A model generated the notes under the pieces. It was given only the letters and a program-made list of their open reading frames with translations, was not told the DNA's origin and did not search any database. A stretch of 64,000 nt of DNA, taken from positions 1-64,000 of the forward strand of contig JAUVVG010000015.1 in NCBI GenBank assembly GCA_030604735.1, given 5' to 3'. This stretch comes from Azoarcus sp. (GTDB lineage: Bacteria > Pseudomonadota > Gammaproteobacteria > Burkholderiales > Rhodocyclaceae). The position numbers and the translations under genes are program-made. Below are positions 1-7,543 of the stretch, piece by piece; the stretch's first letter is position 1, and each line of letters starts with the position of its first letter.

Positions 1-1098
1 AGTGCGCTCGCCGACGTTCACGAACAGGCTGTCGGCGCCGACGTTGAAGGGCTCGAGGCCGGACAGGCGCATCTTGCGTTCCAGCGTCGGAATCTTGCGC
101 GGGGCCACGTCGGCCACCGCCTTGGCGATGGCGGCGATATGCGCCGGCGTGGTGCCACAGCAGCCGCCGACGATGTTGAGCATGCCGGAGCGGGCCCATT
201 CGGCGATGTCGCCCGCGAGTTGCTCGGGCGTCTCGTCGTAGCCGGTGGGCGACAGCGGGTTGGGCAGGCCGGCGTTGGGGTGGGCGGACACGTGGGTGTC
301 GCACAGGTGCGAGAGTTCTTCGACGTACTGGCGCAGCTCCCTGGCACCGAGCGCGCAGTTGAGGCCGAAGGAGATCGGCCGCGCATGCGCGAGCGAGTTC
401 CAGAAGGCCTCGGCGGTCTGGCCCGACAGGGTGCGGCCGGAGGCGTCGGTGATGGTGCCGGAGATCATCACCGGCAAACGCCGCCCCAGGTCGTTGAACA
501 GCTTCTCGATGGCGAACACCGCCACCTTGGCGTTGAGGGTGTCGAACACCGTCTCGATCAGCAGCAAGTCCGCCCCACCCTCGACCAGGCCGCGTGCGGC
601 ATCGTAATAGTCATCGCACAGCGCTTCGAAGCTGATGTTGCGGTAGCCAGGGTCGTTCACATCCGGCGAGATCGACAGCGTGCGCGAGGTCGGGCCGACC
701 ACTCCGGCGCAGAAGCGCGGTTTGGCCGGATTCTGCGCGGTGTACTCATCACACAGTTCGCGAACCATGCGGGCGCCCGCGACGTTGATCTCGTAAGCGA
801 CCGACTCCAGCCCGTATTCCGCCTGCGACACCCGGGTGCCGTTGAAGGTATTGGTCTCGAGGATGTCGGCCCCGGCATCGAGATAGGCGCGGTGGATCTC
901 GGCGATGACCTCCGGCCGGGTCAACACCAGCAAGTCGTTGTTGCCCTTGAGGTCCTTGGGATGCGACAGGAAGCGTTCACCGCGGTAGTCGCGCTCGGAG
1001 AGCTTGTACTGCTGGATCATCGTGCCCATGGCGCCGTCGAGCACGAGAATGCGCTCGGACATCAGGGCCTGGAGTTCGGGGGTACGGTCGGGCTGCAT
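1..1098 (-). CDS. metH: Cobalamin-dependent methionine synthase, N-terminal part (runs off left edge)
   Basis: Transfers a methyl group from methyl-folate via cobalamin to homocysteine, making methionine in the cytoplasm. Only the first 366 codons are in the window. The translation opens with the homocysteine-methyltransferase barrel ([10 protein letters not shown] near residue 20, GLNCALG in the middle, zinc-binding GGCCGTTP with Cys313/Cys314) and continues without a stop through a linker into the start of the pterin-binding module (FVNVGERT at the edge). Some betaproteobacteria encode these modules as two proteins; here the junction is fused as far as it can be seen. The ATG at 1098 lies about 35 bp after the SAH-riboswitch terminator, so expression should respond to S-adenosylhomocysteine. 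The cobalamin-binding and activation domains are outside the window. Confidence 0.95.
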   Translation of the reverse strand, partial: MQPDRTPELQALMSERILVLDGAMGTMIQQYKLSERDYRGERFLSHPKDLKGNNDLLVLTRPEVIAEIHRAYLDAGADILETNTFNGTRVSQAEYGLESVAYEINVAGARMVRELCDEYTAQNPAKPRFCAGVVGPTSRTLSISPDVNDPGYRNISFEALCDDYYDAARGLVEGGADLLLIETVFDTLNAKVAVFAIEKLFNDLGRRLPVMISGTITDASGRTLSGQTAEAFWNSLAHARPISFGLNCALGARELRQYVEELSHLCDTHVSAHPNAGLPNPLSPTGYDETPEQLAGDIAEWARSGMLNIVGGCCGTTPAHIAAIAKAVADVAPRKIPTLERKMRLSGLEPFNVGADSLFVNVGERT

Positions 1099-1132
1099 GA
1101 ATCGATCCTTCGGGCGTTACAGTCTGGCGCCA

Positions 1133-1179
1133 CAAAAGCAAACGGCGCGGCAAACCGGTTGGGGTTTGCGAGCGCCGTT
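1133..1179 (-). terminator. Intrinsic terminator forming the riboswitch expression platform
   Basis: Minus strand: AACGGCGC-TC-GCAAACC, six-base loop, GGTTTGC-C-GCGCCGTT followed by TGCTTTTG. The stem has 15 base pairs with a small internal bulge, then a T-rich tail. Its 5' arm contains the GGCGCTC that the aptamer needs for its pseudoknot, so the two folds exclude each other. Ligand binding should block the terminator and switch metH on, the reported sense of the class. Confidence 0.8.
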
Positions 1180-1230
1180 GTTCGATTGGCCGAGCCTGGC
1201 CCCAATGAAGGGTCGCAGCGCTCCTCGGCA
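1169..1230 (-). promoter_or_regulatory. SAH riboswitch aptamer upstream of metH
   Basis: On the minus strand the leader reads GCCGAGGAGCGCTGC, a short GACCC/GGGG hairpin, CCAGGCTCGGC and then, after a short A-rich linker, ACGGCGCTC. This matches the SAH riboswitch layout: P1 from GCCGAG with CTCGGC, an inner P2 hairpin, and a pseudoknot in which downstream GGCGCTC (1176-1170) pairs with GAGCGC in the 5' strand. The class is known upstream of metH and ahcY in betaproteobacteria. Recognised by eye; a covariance-model search was not possible. Confidence 0.88.
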
Positions 1231-1233
1231 CAA

Positions 1234-1269
1234 GGACAGCATTTTAGCTGCCGAGGAGCGGGGATGCAA
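1234..1269 (-). promoter_or_regulatory. metH: Probable sigma-70 promoter of metH
   Basis: On the minus strand TTGCAT (1269-1264) and TAAAAT (1246-1241) are separated by exactly 17 bp. Transcription would start near 1234, a few bases before the first aptamer base (about 1229). That spacing between start site and aptamer supports the assignment. The -35 matches the consensus in only three positions. Confidence 0.6.
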
Positions 1270-1358
1270 AAATTCGGCTGGACAACTCCCGCTGACTGTC
1301 AGCGAAGGAGTGATTCGCACGCCGGTGCCTGTGGTGACCACCTCGGTTCGCAGAGACA

Positions 1359-2066
1359 GTGATTCGCCGCTTGCGCGGCTCCCACAGGGGCACGACGTCT
1401 GGAAGCGGCGTAGGAGCGGCGCGAGCCGCGAAGCCTTGCGTGGTGGTCGCACGGCGACGATATCGGACGCAGTGATTCGCCGCTTGCGCGGCTCCCACAG
1501 GAGCCCGAGGTCTGGAAGCGCTGCAGGAACGGCGCCAGCCTCGAAACCTTGCATGGTAACCGCACGGTGCTGATAGCTGCGTAGGAGCAGCGCGAGCCGC
1601 GAAGCCTTTTGCGTGGTGGTCGCACGGCGACGATATCGGACGCAGTGATTCGCCGCTTGCGCGGCTCCCACAGGGGCACGGCGTCTGGAAGCGCTGCAGG
1701 AGCGGCGCAAGCCGCGAAACCTTGCATGGTAACCGCACGGCGCTGATAGCTGCGTAGGAGCGGCGCGATCCGCGAAGCCTTGCATGGTGGTCGCACGGCG
1801 ACGATATCGGACGCGGTGATTCGCCGCTTGCGCGGCTCCCACAGGGGCACGGCGTCTGGAAGCGCTGTAGGAGCGGCGCAAGCCGCGAAACCTTGCATGG
1901 TAACCGCACGGTGCTGATAGCTGCGTAGGAGCAGCGCGAGCCGCAAAGCCTTTTGCGTGGTGGTCGCACGGCGACGATATCGGACGCAGTGATTCGCCGC
2001 TTGCGCGGCTCCCACAGGGTCACGGCGTCTGGAAGCGCTGTAGGAGCGGCGCCAGCCGCGAACTTG
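1359..2066. repeat. Array of REP-like palindromes in ~172-bp higher-order units
   Basis: GTGATTCGCCGCTTGCGCGG starts at 1359, 1472, 1645, 1816 and 1989 (steps 113, 173, 171, 173). Each is an inverted REP core. Forward cores of the type TAGGAGCGGCGCGAGCCGCG lie near 1411, 1524 (degenerate), 1582, 1697, 1755, 1868, 1925 and 2041. The array thus holds about 13 REP-like hairpins in mixed orientation joined by conserved linkers such as CACGGCGACGATATCGGACG. It fills the space between the metH promoter and the 3' end of the lipoprotein gene. Such elements are usually mobilised by RAYT transposases; none is in this window. Long minus-strand reading frames across the array are repeat artefacts. Confidence 0.85.
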
Positions 2067-2075
2067 CGCTTCAGG

Positions 2076-2783
2076 TCACCACGGATGCGGGTAAAACGGA
2101 CGGTGCCAAGGGGAGTAGTGCGGCCAGCCGAAGCCCATGCCCCAATAGGGATGCGAACCGATCCCGATGGACAGGCCGAAGGGCCAGCGTTCCGGATAGA
2201 CGAAGGTCTGGCTGGTCCGGGCTACCTGCCCGTCGATGAAATGCACGTTGAAACGGGTGGCGACCAGGTCGGGCCACTCGTTGGCGATGTTCCAGTCGAA
2301 CACCTCCTCGCCGGACAAGGAGAAGCGCTGCACCGAGCGGTGCTGACCGAGCAGGCGCTGCACGTCCTCGACCGACATGCCGGATTTGACCCGGGCGAGA
2401 TTGCTGCGTGAAAGCGCGTCGAACTGTTCGACGATGCGGCCCTCGGCGTCCACCGTATACATCCAGCACTCGACGCCGAAGGGCTGGGTGGCGTATTCCA
2501 GCGTGCGGGTTCCGTCTTCGTTGTCCCACACCCGGGTCGGCTGGCCGCGCTTGGCGAGCAGTTCGGCTTCGACGTCGAAGCTGCGTTGCGGCAACAGGCT
2601 GGCGCAACCCGTGAGTAGCGCGAGCCACAGCACGACCATCAGGGATGTCGCCAGTTGTCGGGCCGTCGAGTAGCGCGCTGGCCTGCGCCCCGAGATGGTC
2701 AAAGGCGATTGCAGGCACTTAGGTTCGACAGACTCCGCCCGAGCGGAAGGCGGTGAGCCAAAGGACCGGATCGAACTCATCAT
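2076..2783 (-). CDS. BamE/SmpA-like outer-membrane lipoprotein (paralogue A)
   Basis: Predicted lipoprotein of 235 residues. A hydrophobic stretch at about residues 47-58 ends in a lipobox (LLTGC), followed by a domain with two betaline-like repeats, including SGMSVEDVQRLLGQ, resembling the small BamE/SmpA/OmlA fold. The C-terminus is rich in Trp, Pro, His and Gly. The ATG at 2783 has a good ribosome site (GGGAGG) and sits 18 bp after the pdxH stop, so it is co-transcribed with pdxH. It leaves an unusually long 48-residue leader before the lipobox; an internal ATG at 2639 would give a normal signal peptide but has no clear ribosome site. It shares its layout with the protein at 3465-3953. Its role is unknown, possibly envelope maintenance by analogy. 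Confidence 0.75.
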   Translation of the reverse strand: MMSSIRSFGSPPSARAESVEPKCLQSPLTISGRRPARYSTARQLATSLMVVLWLALLTGCASLLPQRSFDVEAELLAKRGQPTRVWDNEDGTRTLEYATQPFGVECWMYTVDAEGRIVEQFDALSRSNLARVKSGMSVEDVQRLLGQHRSVQRFSLSGEEVFDWNIANEWPDLVATRFNVHFIDGQVARTSQTFVYPERWPFGLSIGIGSHPYWGMGFGWPHYSPWHRPFYPHPW

Positions 2784-2801
2784 GCACCTCCCGCTTGGAT
2801 A

Positions 2802-3446
2802 TCAGGGCGACAGCCGCTCGCGCTTCCAGCTTCCGTCGGGCTGCTCGCTGTAGGCGATCCGGTCGTGCAGCCTGGATGCGCGCCCCTGCCAGAACTCCCA
2901 GTAGTGGGGTCGCAACCGGTAGCCGCCCCAATGCGGCGGGCGCGGCGGCTTCAGGCCGAACTTGAGACCATACTCGGCTGCCCGCGCGACGATCACGCCC
3001 CGGTTCGGAATCGCTTCGCTTTGATGCGAGGCCCACGCGCCGATGCGGTGTGCCAATGGACGACTTTCGAAATAGGCATCGGACGCTTCGTCCTCGACCT
3101 TCTCGACATTACCCTCGATCCGTACCACCCGCTCCAGCTCGACCCAGTGGAACTGCAGCGCCGCGAACGGGTTTGCGGCCAGTTCGCGCCCCTTGCGGCT
3201 GTGGTAGTTGGTGTACCAGACGATGCCACGCTCGTCGAAATCCTTGATCAGCACCACCCGGGTCGACGGGCGACCGTCCTCGCCGACGGTCGCGAGGGTC
3301 ATCGCGTTCGGCTCGGGCACCTTGTGCTGGAGCGCTTCGGCGAACCATTCACGGAACTGCAGCAAGGGCTCGCTGGCGACTTCATGGTCTTCCAGGGCGC
3401 CGCGCTCGTAACTCTTGCGTAGATCGGAAAGGGGGGTGTCGGACAT
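2802..3446 (-). CDS. pdxH: Pyridoxamine 5'-phosphate oxidase
   Basis: FMN enzyme that oxidises pyridoxine or pyridoxamine 5'-phosphate to pyridoxal 5'-phosphate, the last step of vitamin B6 synthesis and salvage, in the cytoplasm. The 214-residue length is typical. The family pattern is intact: [30 protein letters not shown] and ALQFHW for FMN binding, EGNVEKV, SHQSEAI, and a C-terminal [10 protein letters not shown]...W...RLSP. The ATG at 3446 is preceded by GAGAG. It lies between two related lipoprotein genes with 18-bp gaps on both sides, an operon-like layout. Confidence 0.96.
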   Translation of the reverse strand: MSDTPLSDLRKSYERGALEDHEVASEPLLQFREWFAEALQHKVPEPNAMTLATVGEDGRPSTRVVLIKDFDERGIVWYTNYHSRKGRELAANPFAALQFHWVELERVVRIEGNVEKVEDEASDAYFESRPLAHRIGAWASHQSEAIPNRGVIVARAAEYGLKFGLKPPRPPHWGGYRLRPHYWEFWQGRASRLHDRIAYSEQPDGSWKRERLSP

Positions 3447-3464
3447 GGGGCTCTCGGTTTGCGA

Positions 3465-3953
3465 TCAACGCCGGTATTGTACGTTCAGGCTAGTCCGGGT
3501 CACGTGGCCGGCAGTGTCGAAATGCACGGTGAAGAAGACCGGATCGGTGATCGTCGGGCCGCCATCGACATTCCAGTTGTACACCCGCTCCTGGCTGAGC
3601 TCGAAGAACTGGGTGTTGGCGTGTTTGCCCAGCACCCGCCGCACCTCGTCCAGCGTCATGCCGGCTTTGATGCGGGCGAAGTGCTTTTCGTTCAGCACCT
3701 GCTCCACCGAACGCACGATGCGATCCGGGCCTAGCGTGATCATGTGGCATTGCGTACCCGCCGGCTGGCCGGAGTATTCCCAGGTCACCGAGCCATCTTC
3801 GTTGCGCCACTGCATGCCGGGTTCGCCAAGCAACTGACGCACCTCGACATCGGTGGTCACGCCGGGCTTGATCTTGTCGAACACGAAGGGGTCGCAGGCG
3901 GAAAGCCCGAACAGGCCGAGCAGGCCGAAGAGTGTCGAAAGCAAACGTTTCAT
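3465..3953 (-). CDS. BamE/SmpA-like lipoprotein (paralogue B)
   Basis: A 162-residue lipoprotein. It has a signal peptide with lipobox LSAC (Cys20), then IKPGVTTDVEVRQLLGEPGMQW and, later, IKAGMTLDEVRRVLGKH. These two turns of the type K-x-G-(V/M)-T-x-x-E-V are the hallmark of BamE/SmpA-like folds. The second half aligns by eye with paralogue A (SGMSVEDVQRLLGQH there), including the shared FELSQERVYNWN/FSLSGEEVFDWN segment. It is the first gene of the apparent operon with pdxH and paralogue A. Likely an outer-membrane lipoprotein facing the periplasm; the partner is unknown. Confidence 0.8.
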   Translation of the reverse strand: MKRLLSTLFGLLGLFGLSACDPFVFDKIKPGVTTDVEVRQLLGEPGMQWRNEDGSVTWEYSGQPAGTQCHMITLGPDRIVRSVEQVLNEKHFARIKAGMTLDEVRRVLGKHANTQFFELSQERVYNWNVDGGPTITDPVFFTVHFDTAGHVTRTSLNVQYRR

Positions 3954-4089
3954 GCGGGGGATGTTCCTATAAATGCAGACCGCTCCGGTGAAGTCCGATG
4001 CCCTGCCCCGGAGCGGGTTCGCCAGTCACGTTACAATCAGCTTATTCGATCCAACGGCCGGCGCGAAGCCTCAGACATAAAGCGTAACG

Positions 4090-4905
4090 ATGTCCCGCTC
4101 CCCACACAGAAACCGCTCGGACACCCCCCCACCAGCCGGGCTGCTGGTCGCGGCCGGCCTCTCGAAGCGCTTCGGTGGCATCGTCGCGCTCGACCGGGTC
4201 GATCTTTCGGTGCGGAGTGGGGAAATCTTCGGGCTGATCGGTCCCAACGGGGCCGGGAAAACCACCTTTTTCGACCTGCTGACCGGGTTGTCGCGCCCGG
4301 ATGGCGGCACGGTGCACTTCGACGGTCGCCCCTTGCCCAGTGGTCAGGCCCACCGGATCGTGGCCTGCGGCATCGCCCGGACCTTCCAGAACAGTCGCTT
4401 GTTCGGTGACGCCAGTGCGCTGGAGAACGCCATGGTCGGGCGGCATGCACTCTGCCGCAGCGGTCTCGTCGCCAGCCTGTTGCGCTCGCCGGCCCAGCGT
4501 GACGAGGAAGCGCTTGCCGTCGAAGTGGCGCGCGAGGCGCTCGCCTACGTCGGGCTCGCTCGGCACGGCGCCACCCTGGCCCGCAATCTGTCCTACGGTG
4601 ACCAACGCCGGCTCGAGATCGCCCGCGCCTTGACCGCATCGCCGCGCCTGCTGGCGCTGGACGAGCCGGCCGCAGGCATGAACACGACCGAAACCGACGG
4701 CTTGCAGCGATTGATAGAGCGCATCCGGGACGACGGCGTCACGGTACTGGTGATCGAGCACGACATGCGCCTGGTGATGCGGATGTGCGACCGGATCGCG
4801 GTGCTCGACTCGGGGCGCAAGATCGCGGAGGGCACGCCGGCCGAGATCAGTCGGGATGAGGCGGTGATCGAGGCCTATCTCGGCCGCAGCTACGCACATG
4901 GCTGA
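4090..4905 (+). CDS. livG: LivG-type branched-chain amino acid ABC transporter ATPase
   Basis: A 271-residue cytoplasmic ATPase for a Liv-type importer (branched-chain amino acids, or amides and urea in some relatives). It has Walker A GPNGAGKTT at residues 51-59, signature LSYGDQRRLEIARAL from 167, Walker B LLALDEPAAGMN from 187 and H-loop His224. The DEPAAGMN stretch and the C-terminal AEGTPAEI...EAYLGRSY are typical of LivG. It overlaps livF by eight bases. No LivH, LivM or binding protein is adjacent, so the membrane partners must lie elsewhere and the substrate cannot be inferred. It is divergent from the lipoprotein gene at 3953. Confidence 0.88.
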   Translation: MSRSPHRNRSDTPPPAGLLVAAGLSKRFGGIVALDRVDLSVRSGEIFGLIGPNGAGKTTFFDLLTGLSRPDGGTVHFDGRPLPSGQAHRIVACGIARTFQNSRLFGDASALENAMVGRHALCRSGLVASLLRSPAQRDEEALAVEVAREALAYVGLARHGATLARNLSYGDQRRLEIARALTASPRLLALDEPAAGMNTTETDGLQRLIERIRDDGVTVLVIEHDMRLVMRMCDRIAVLDSGRKIAEGTPAEISRDEAVIEAYLGRSYAHG

Positions 4906-5620
4906 ACCCTCGCCCCTGCTCGAATTGCGCCAGATCAGCGCCCACTACGACCGGATTCCTGCGCTAAGGTCGCTGGACCTCACGCTGGACAAGGGCGCGA
5001 CCGGCTGCCTGATCGGCGCGAACGGCGCTGGAAAGACGACTGCGCTGTCGACCATCGCCGGGACGCATGCACTGACCAGCGGCGAGATCCATTTCGCCGG
5101 CGAACGCATCGACACGCTCTCCGCGGATCGCAGGGTTAGTCGTGGCATCGCGCTGATCCCGGAGGGACGCGGCATTTTCGCCCGCCTCACGGTCGATGAG
5201 AATCTGCGTCTGGGGGCCTACTCCCGGTCGGACCGCGGCGCGATCGCCGCCGACCGCGAACATGTCTTCACGCTTCTTCCACGCCTGCACGACCGTCTCC
5301 ATCAAGTCGCTGGCACCCTGTCCGGCGGCGAACAACAAATGCTCGCGATCGGACGTGCACTGCTGTCCAAACCGACCCTTTTGTTGCTGGACGAGCCTTC
5401 GATGGGCCTCGCCCCCCTCATCGTCGAGAGAATCTACGCGCTGATCCGGACCATCGCCGCCGAAGGTATCGGCATCCTGCTGGTCGAGCAGAACGCGCAT
5501 CTCGCACTCGAAGTCGCGGACCAGGCCTGGGTCATGGAGTCCGGCCGGATCACACTGAACGGCGCAGCGGCCGAATTGCGCAAGGACCCGAGGGTACGGA
5601 GCGCCTATCTCGGCGGGTGA
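4898..5620 (+). CDS. livF: LivF-type branched-chain amino acid ABC transporter ATPase
   Basis: Second ATPase of a Liv-type importer, 240 residues. It has Walker A GANGAGKTT at 40-48, signature LSGGEQQMLAIGRAL from 141, Walker B LLLLDEPSMGLAP from 161 and the LivF-typical VEQNAHLALEVAD. The ATG at 4898 lies inside the end of livG (overlap ATGGCTGA), giving translational coupling and a heterodimer. The pair is isolated from any permease gene in the window. Confidence 0.88.
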   Translation: MAEPSPLLELRQISAHYDRIPALRSLDLTLDKGATGCLIGANGAGKTTALSTIAGTHALTSGEIHFAGERIDTLSADRRVSRGIALIPEGRGIFARLTVDENLRLGAYSRSDRGAIAADREHVFTLLPRLHDRLHQVAGTLSGGEQQMLAIGRALLSKPTLLLLDEPSMGLAPLIVERIYALIRTIAAEGIGILLVEQNAHLALEVADQAWVMESGRITLNGAAAELRKDPRVRSAYLGG

Positions 5621-5681
5621 TGCGGCAGCCCAAAGCCTTCAAGCCCTATAATTACCGGCCCGGCCCATCATTACCGTGACA

Positions 5682-5747
5682 CCGTTCGGGTCGAGCTTGT
5701 CGCAACCGGTTTTCAGCACGGTCCTTCGAAGAGCTCAGGGCGAACGG
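5682..5747. repeat. Dispersed inverted repeat (CGTTCG...GGGCGAACGG type)
   Basis: CCGTTCGGGTCGAGCTTGTC (from 5682) faces CTTCGAAGAGCTCAGGGCGA (to about 5743, then ACGG). The arms are imperfect inverted copies of a short intergenic element resembling one common in many proteobacteria. It lies just upstream of the rhodanese gene and argues against starting that gene further upstream. Confidence 0.55.
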
Positions 5748-5768
5748 AATTCAAGGGCCGGGGTAACA

Positions 5769-6188
5769 ATGAAAAAAACCTGGAGCCTGGCATCCATGAA
5801 ACACCTCACCCCCAAGGAAGCGCACGCCTTTCTTCAATCCCATCCCGAAGCGCTGCTGATCGATGTGCGCAGCGAGATCGAGTTCCTCTTCGTCGGCCAT
5901 CCGGTCGGCGCGATCCATGTGTCGTGGAACGACGGACCGGACTGGGACATCAACCCGCACTTCGTCGGCGAGGTGCGCAAGCTCGCCGGGCACAGCGGCG
6001 AACGTCCGGTGGTGCTGATCTGCCGTAGCGGCAACCGCTCGGAATCCGCCGGCGAGGCCCTGCTGTCGGCCGGCTTCAAGAACGTGGTCAATGTGCTGCA
6101 TGGCTTCGAAGGCGAGCTGGACGAGAAACATCACCGCAACTCGGTCAGCGGCTGGCGCTTCGACGGCCTGCCTTGGGAGCAGTGCTGA
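5769..6188 (+). CDS. Rhodanese-like domain protein (single domain)
   Basis: Single-domain sulfurtransferase-like protein of 139 residues from the ATG at 5769. It has the rhodanese pattern LLIDVRSEIEF, VGAIHVSW and an active-site loop CRSGNR starting at Cys85, followed by GEALLSAGFKNVVNVLHGFEG. The catalytic Cys is present, so it can probably carry a persulfide. The acceptor is unknown. Starts at 5676 (GTG) would translate through the dispersed repeat and are unlikely; ATG 5796 is an alternative. No signal peptide is obvious, so it is cytoplasmic. Confidence 0.88.
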   Translation: MKKTWSLASMKHLTPKEAHAFLQSHPEALLIDVRSEIEFLFVGHPVGAIHVSWNDGPDWDINPHFVGEVRKLAGHSGERPVVLICRSGNRSESAGEALLSAGFKNVVNVLHGFEGELDEKHHRNSVSGWRFDGLPWEQC

Positions 6189-6266
6189 TCCCGGCCATCT
6201 GCCGGACGATCGACCCGCTTCTTGAAATCCACTCTGAAAATCGACGCCTGAAATCAGTCGTCACCC

Positions 6267-7466
6267 TCACACCCGGAGCAGCCCGCAGCGCCTCAGCACC
6301 CGCCACACCATGTAGGCCGCCAAGCCGGCCGCGACGAACAAACCCATCCCCCACGACAGACTGAGCGGTGACGCCCACAACACCGGGGCAATCAGCCCGG
6401 CGGTGACGGCATTGGTGCCGACCTGCATGAAACTCTGGCAACTGGAGGCCATGCCGCGCCGGGTCGGAAACAGGTCCAGGATCATCAGGCTCAGGCTGGG
6501 CATCGCGAGCGACATGCCGAAGGTATACAGACCAACCGGTATCACCGAGCCGGGCACCGAGGGTGGCATCGTCCAGGCGTGAATCAGGTTGATCGCGGCT
6601 GCGGACAGCATGACTCCGAACCCGACCGCGATGGTCCTGCCCTGGCGCCAGTGGCCGGCCACCCGGCCAGACAGCATCGAGCCGAACAACACGCCCAGCA
6701 CCGCCGGCACGAACAGCCAGTGGAACTGGTTCGGACCAAGCCCGAGATGTTCCATCAGGAAGACCGGGGCGGACAGCACATAGACGAAGAAGCCGTTGAA
6801 GTTGAACGCCAGCGCGGCCGCCAGCAACAGGAACGCGGCGCTGGAAAAGATCTTCAGATAGCCACGGAAAAGCGGGACCGGATGCAGCGATTGACGGTGC
6901 TCGGGTGCCAGCGTCTCAGGCAGGAATCGCCAGCTCAGCCAGGCCAGGCTGCCCGAGAATACGGCCAGAAAAACGAAGATCGAGCGCCAGCCTGCCAACA
7001 GCAACAGCACCCCGCCTATCAGCGGCGCGATCGCCGGCGCCAGCGCGAAGATCATCATCACCCGCGACATCAGGCGTTGCGCATGGGCGCCGTCGAACAG
7101 GTCGCGCACCACCGCCCGCCCGACCACCATGCCCGCCCCCCCGCTCATGCCCTGCAGGGCACGGCCCAGCCACAACCATTCGATGGAAGTCGCCAACGCG
7201 CACACCAGCGACGCGAGCGAGAACAGCAGCATCGACACCACGATGACGAGACGCCGCCCGAAACGGTCGGCGAGTGCGCCATGCCATAACACCATCACCG
7301 CGAAGGTCGCCATGTAGGCGGTCAGGGTCTGCTGAACCTCGAGGCATGAAGCCGACAAGGCCTCGGCCATGGCCGGAAAGGCGGGAAGATAGGCATCGAT
7401 CGCGAATGGACCGATCGCGGCCAGGGCTGCCAACAAGGCGGCCAGCCAGCGCGGAACAACGGGCAT
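6267..7466 (-). CDS. MFS transporter, Bcr/CflA drug-resistance type
   Basis: Inner-membrane proton-coupled exporter of 399 residues with about 12 hydrophobic segments. The N-terminal region (AIDAYLPAFPAMAEAL, then the cytoplasmic loop GALADRFGRRLVI, then GRALQGMSGGAGMVVGRAVVRDLF) is characteristic of the Bcr/CflA subfamily, which exports bicyclomycin, chloramphenicol or other small molecules. The substrate is not predictable. The gene converges with the rhodanese gene and follows comM on the same strand. Confidence 0.88.
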   Translation of the reverse strand: MPVVPRWLAALLAALAAIGPFAIDAYLPAFPAMAEALSASCLEVQQTLTAYMATFAVMVLWHGALADRFGRRLVIVVSMLLFSLASLVCALATSIEWLWLGRALQGMSGGAGMVVGRAVVRDLFDGAHAQRLMSRVMMIFALAPAIAPLIGGVLLLLAGWRSIFVFLAVFSGSLAWLSWRFLPETLAPEHRQSLHPVPLFRGYLKIFSSAAFLLLAAALAFNFNGFFVYVLSAPVFLMEHLGLGPNQFHWLFVPAVLGVLFGSMLSGRVAGHWRQGRTIAVGFGVMLSAAAINLIHAWTMPPSVPGSVIPVGLYTFGMSLAMPSLSLMILDLFPTRRGMASSCQSFMQVGTNAVTAGLIAPVLWASPLSLSWGMGLFVAAGLAAYMVWRVLRRCGLLRV

Positions 7467-7543
7467 GGGGCACTCTGGGATGGCGACGCACCAGTTTGGT
7501 GCATCTTGTGTTCGTTTTGTTCAGGATACCACTGCGACCTTGC

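Noticed and set aside
1-60. Split MetH (separate N-terminal protein)
   Set aside because: The reading frame continues without a stop through the linker into FVNVGERT of the pterin-binding domain.
139-1362. Long plus-strand open frame antisense to metH
   Set aside because: High GC makes long antisense frames; the minus strand encodes clear MetH and the plus frame shows no family pattern.
1117-2023. Three overlapping minus-strand frames of about 240-260 codons with internal repeats
   Set aside because: They are translations of the REP array and repeat the same peptide each unit; no ribosome site and no homology.
1359-2066. Possible CRISPR array
   Set aside because: Repeats are long palindromic REP cores in both orientations with conserved, not variable, spacers, and no cas genes are near.
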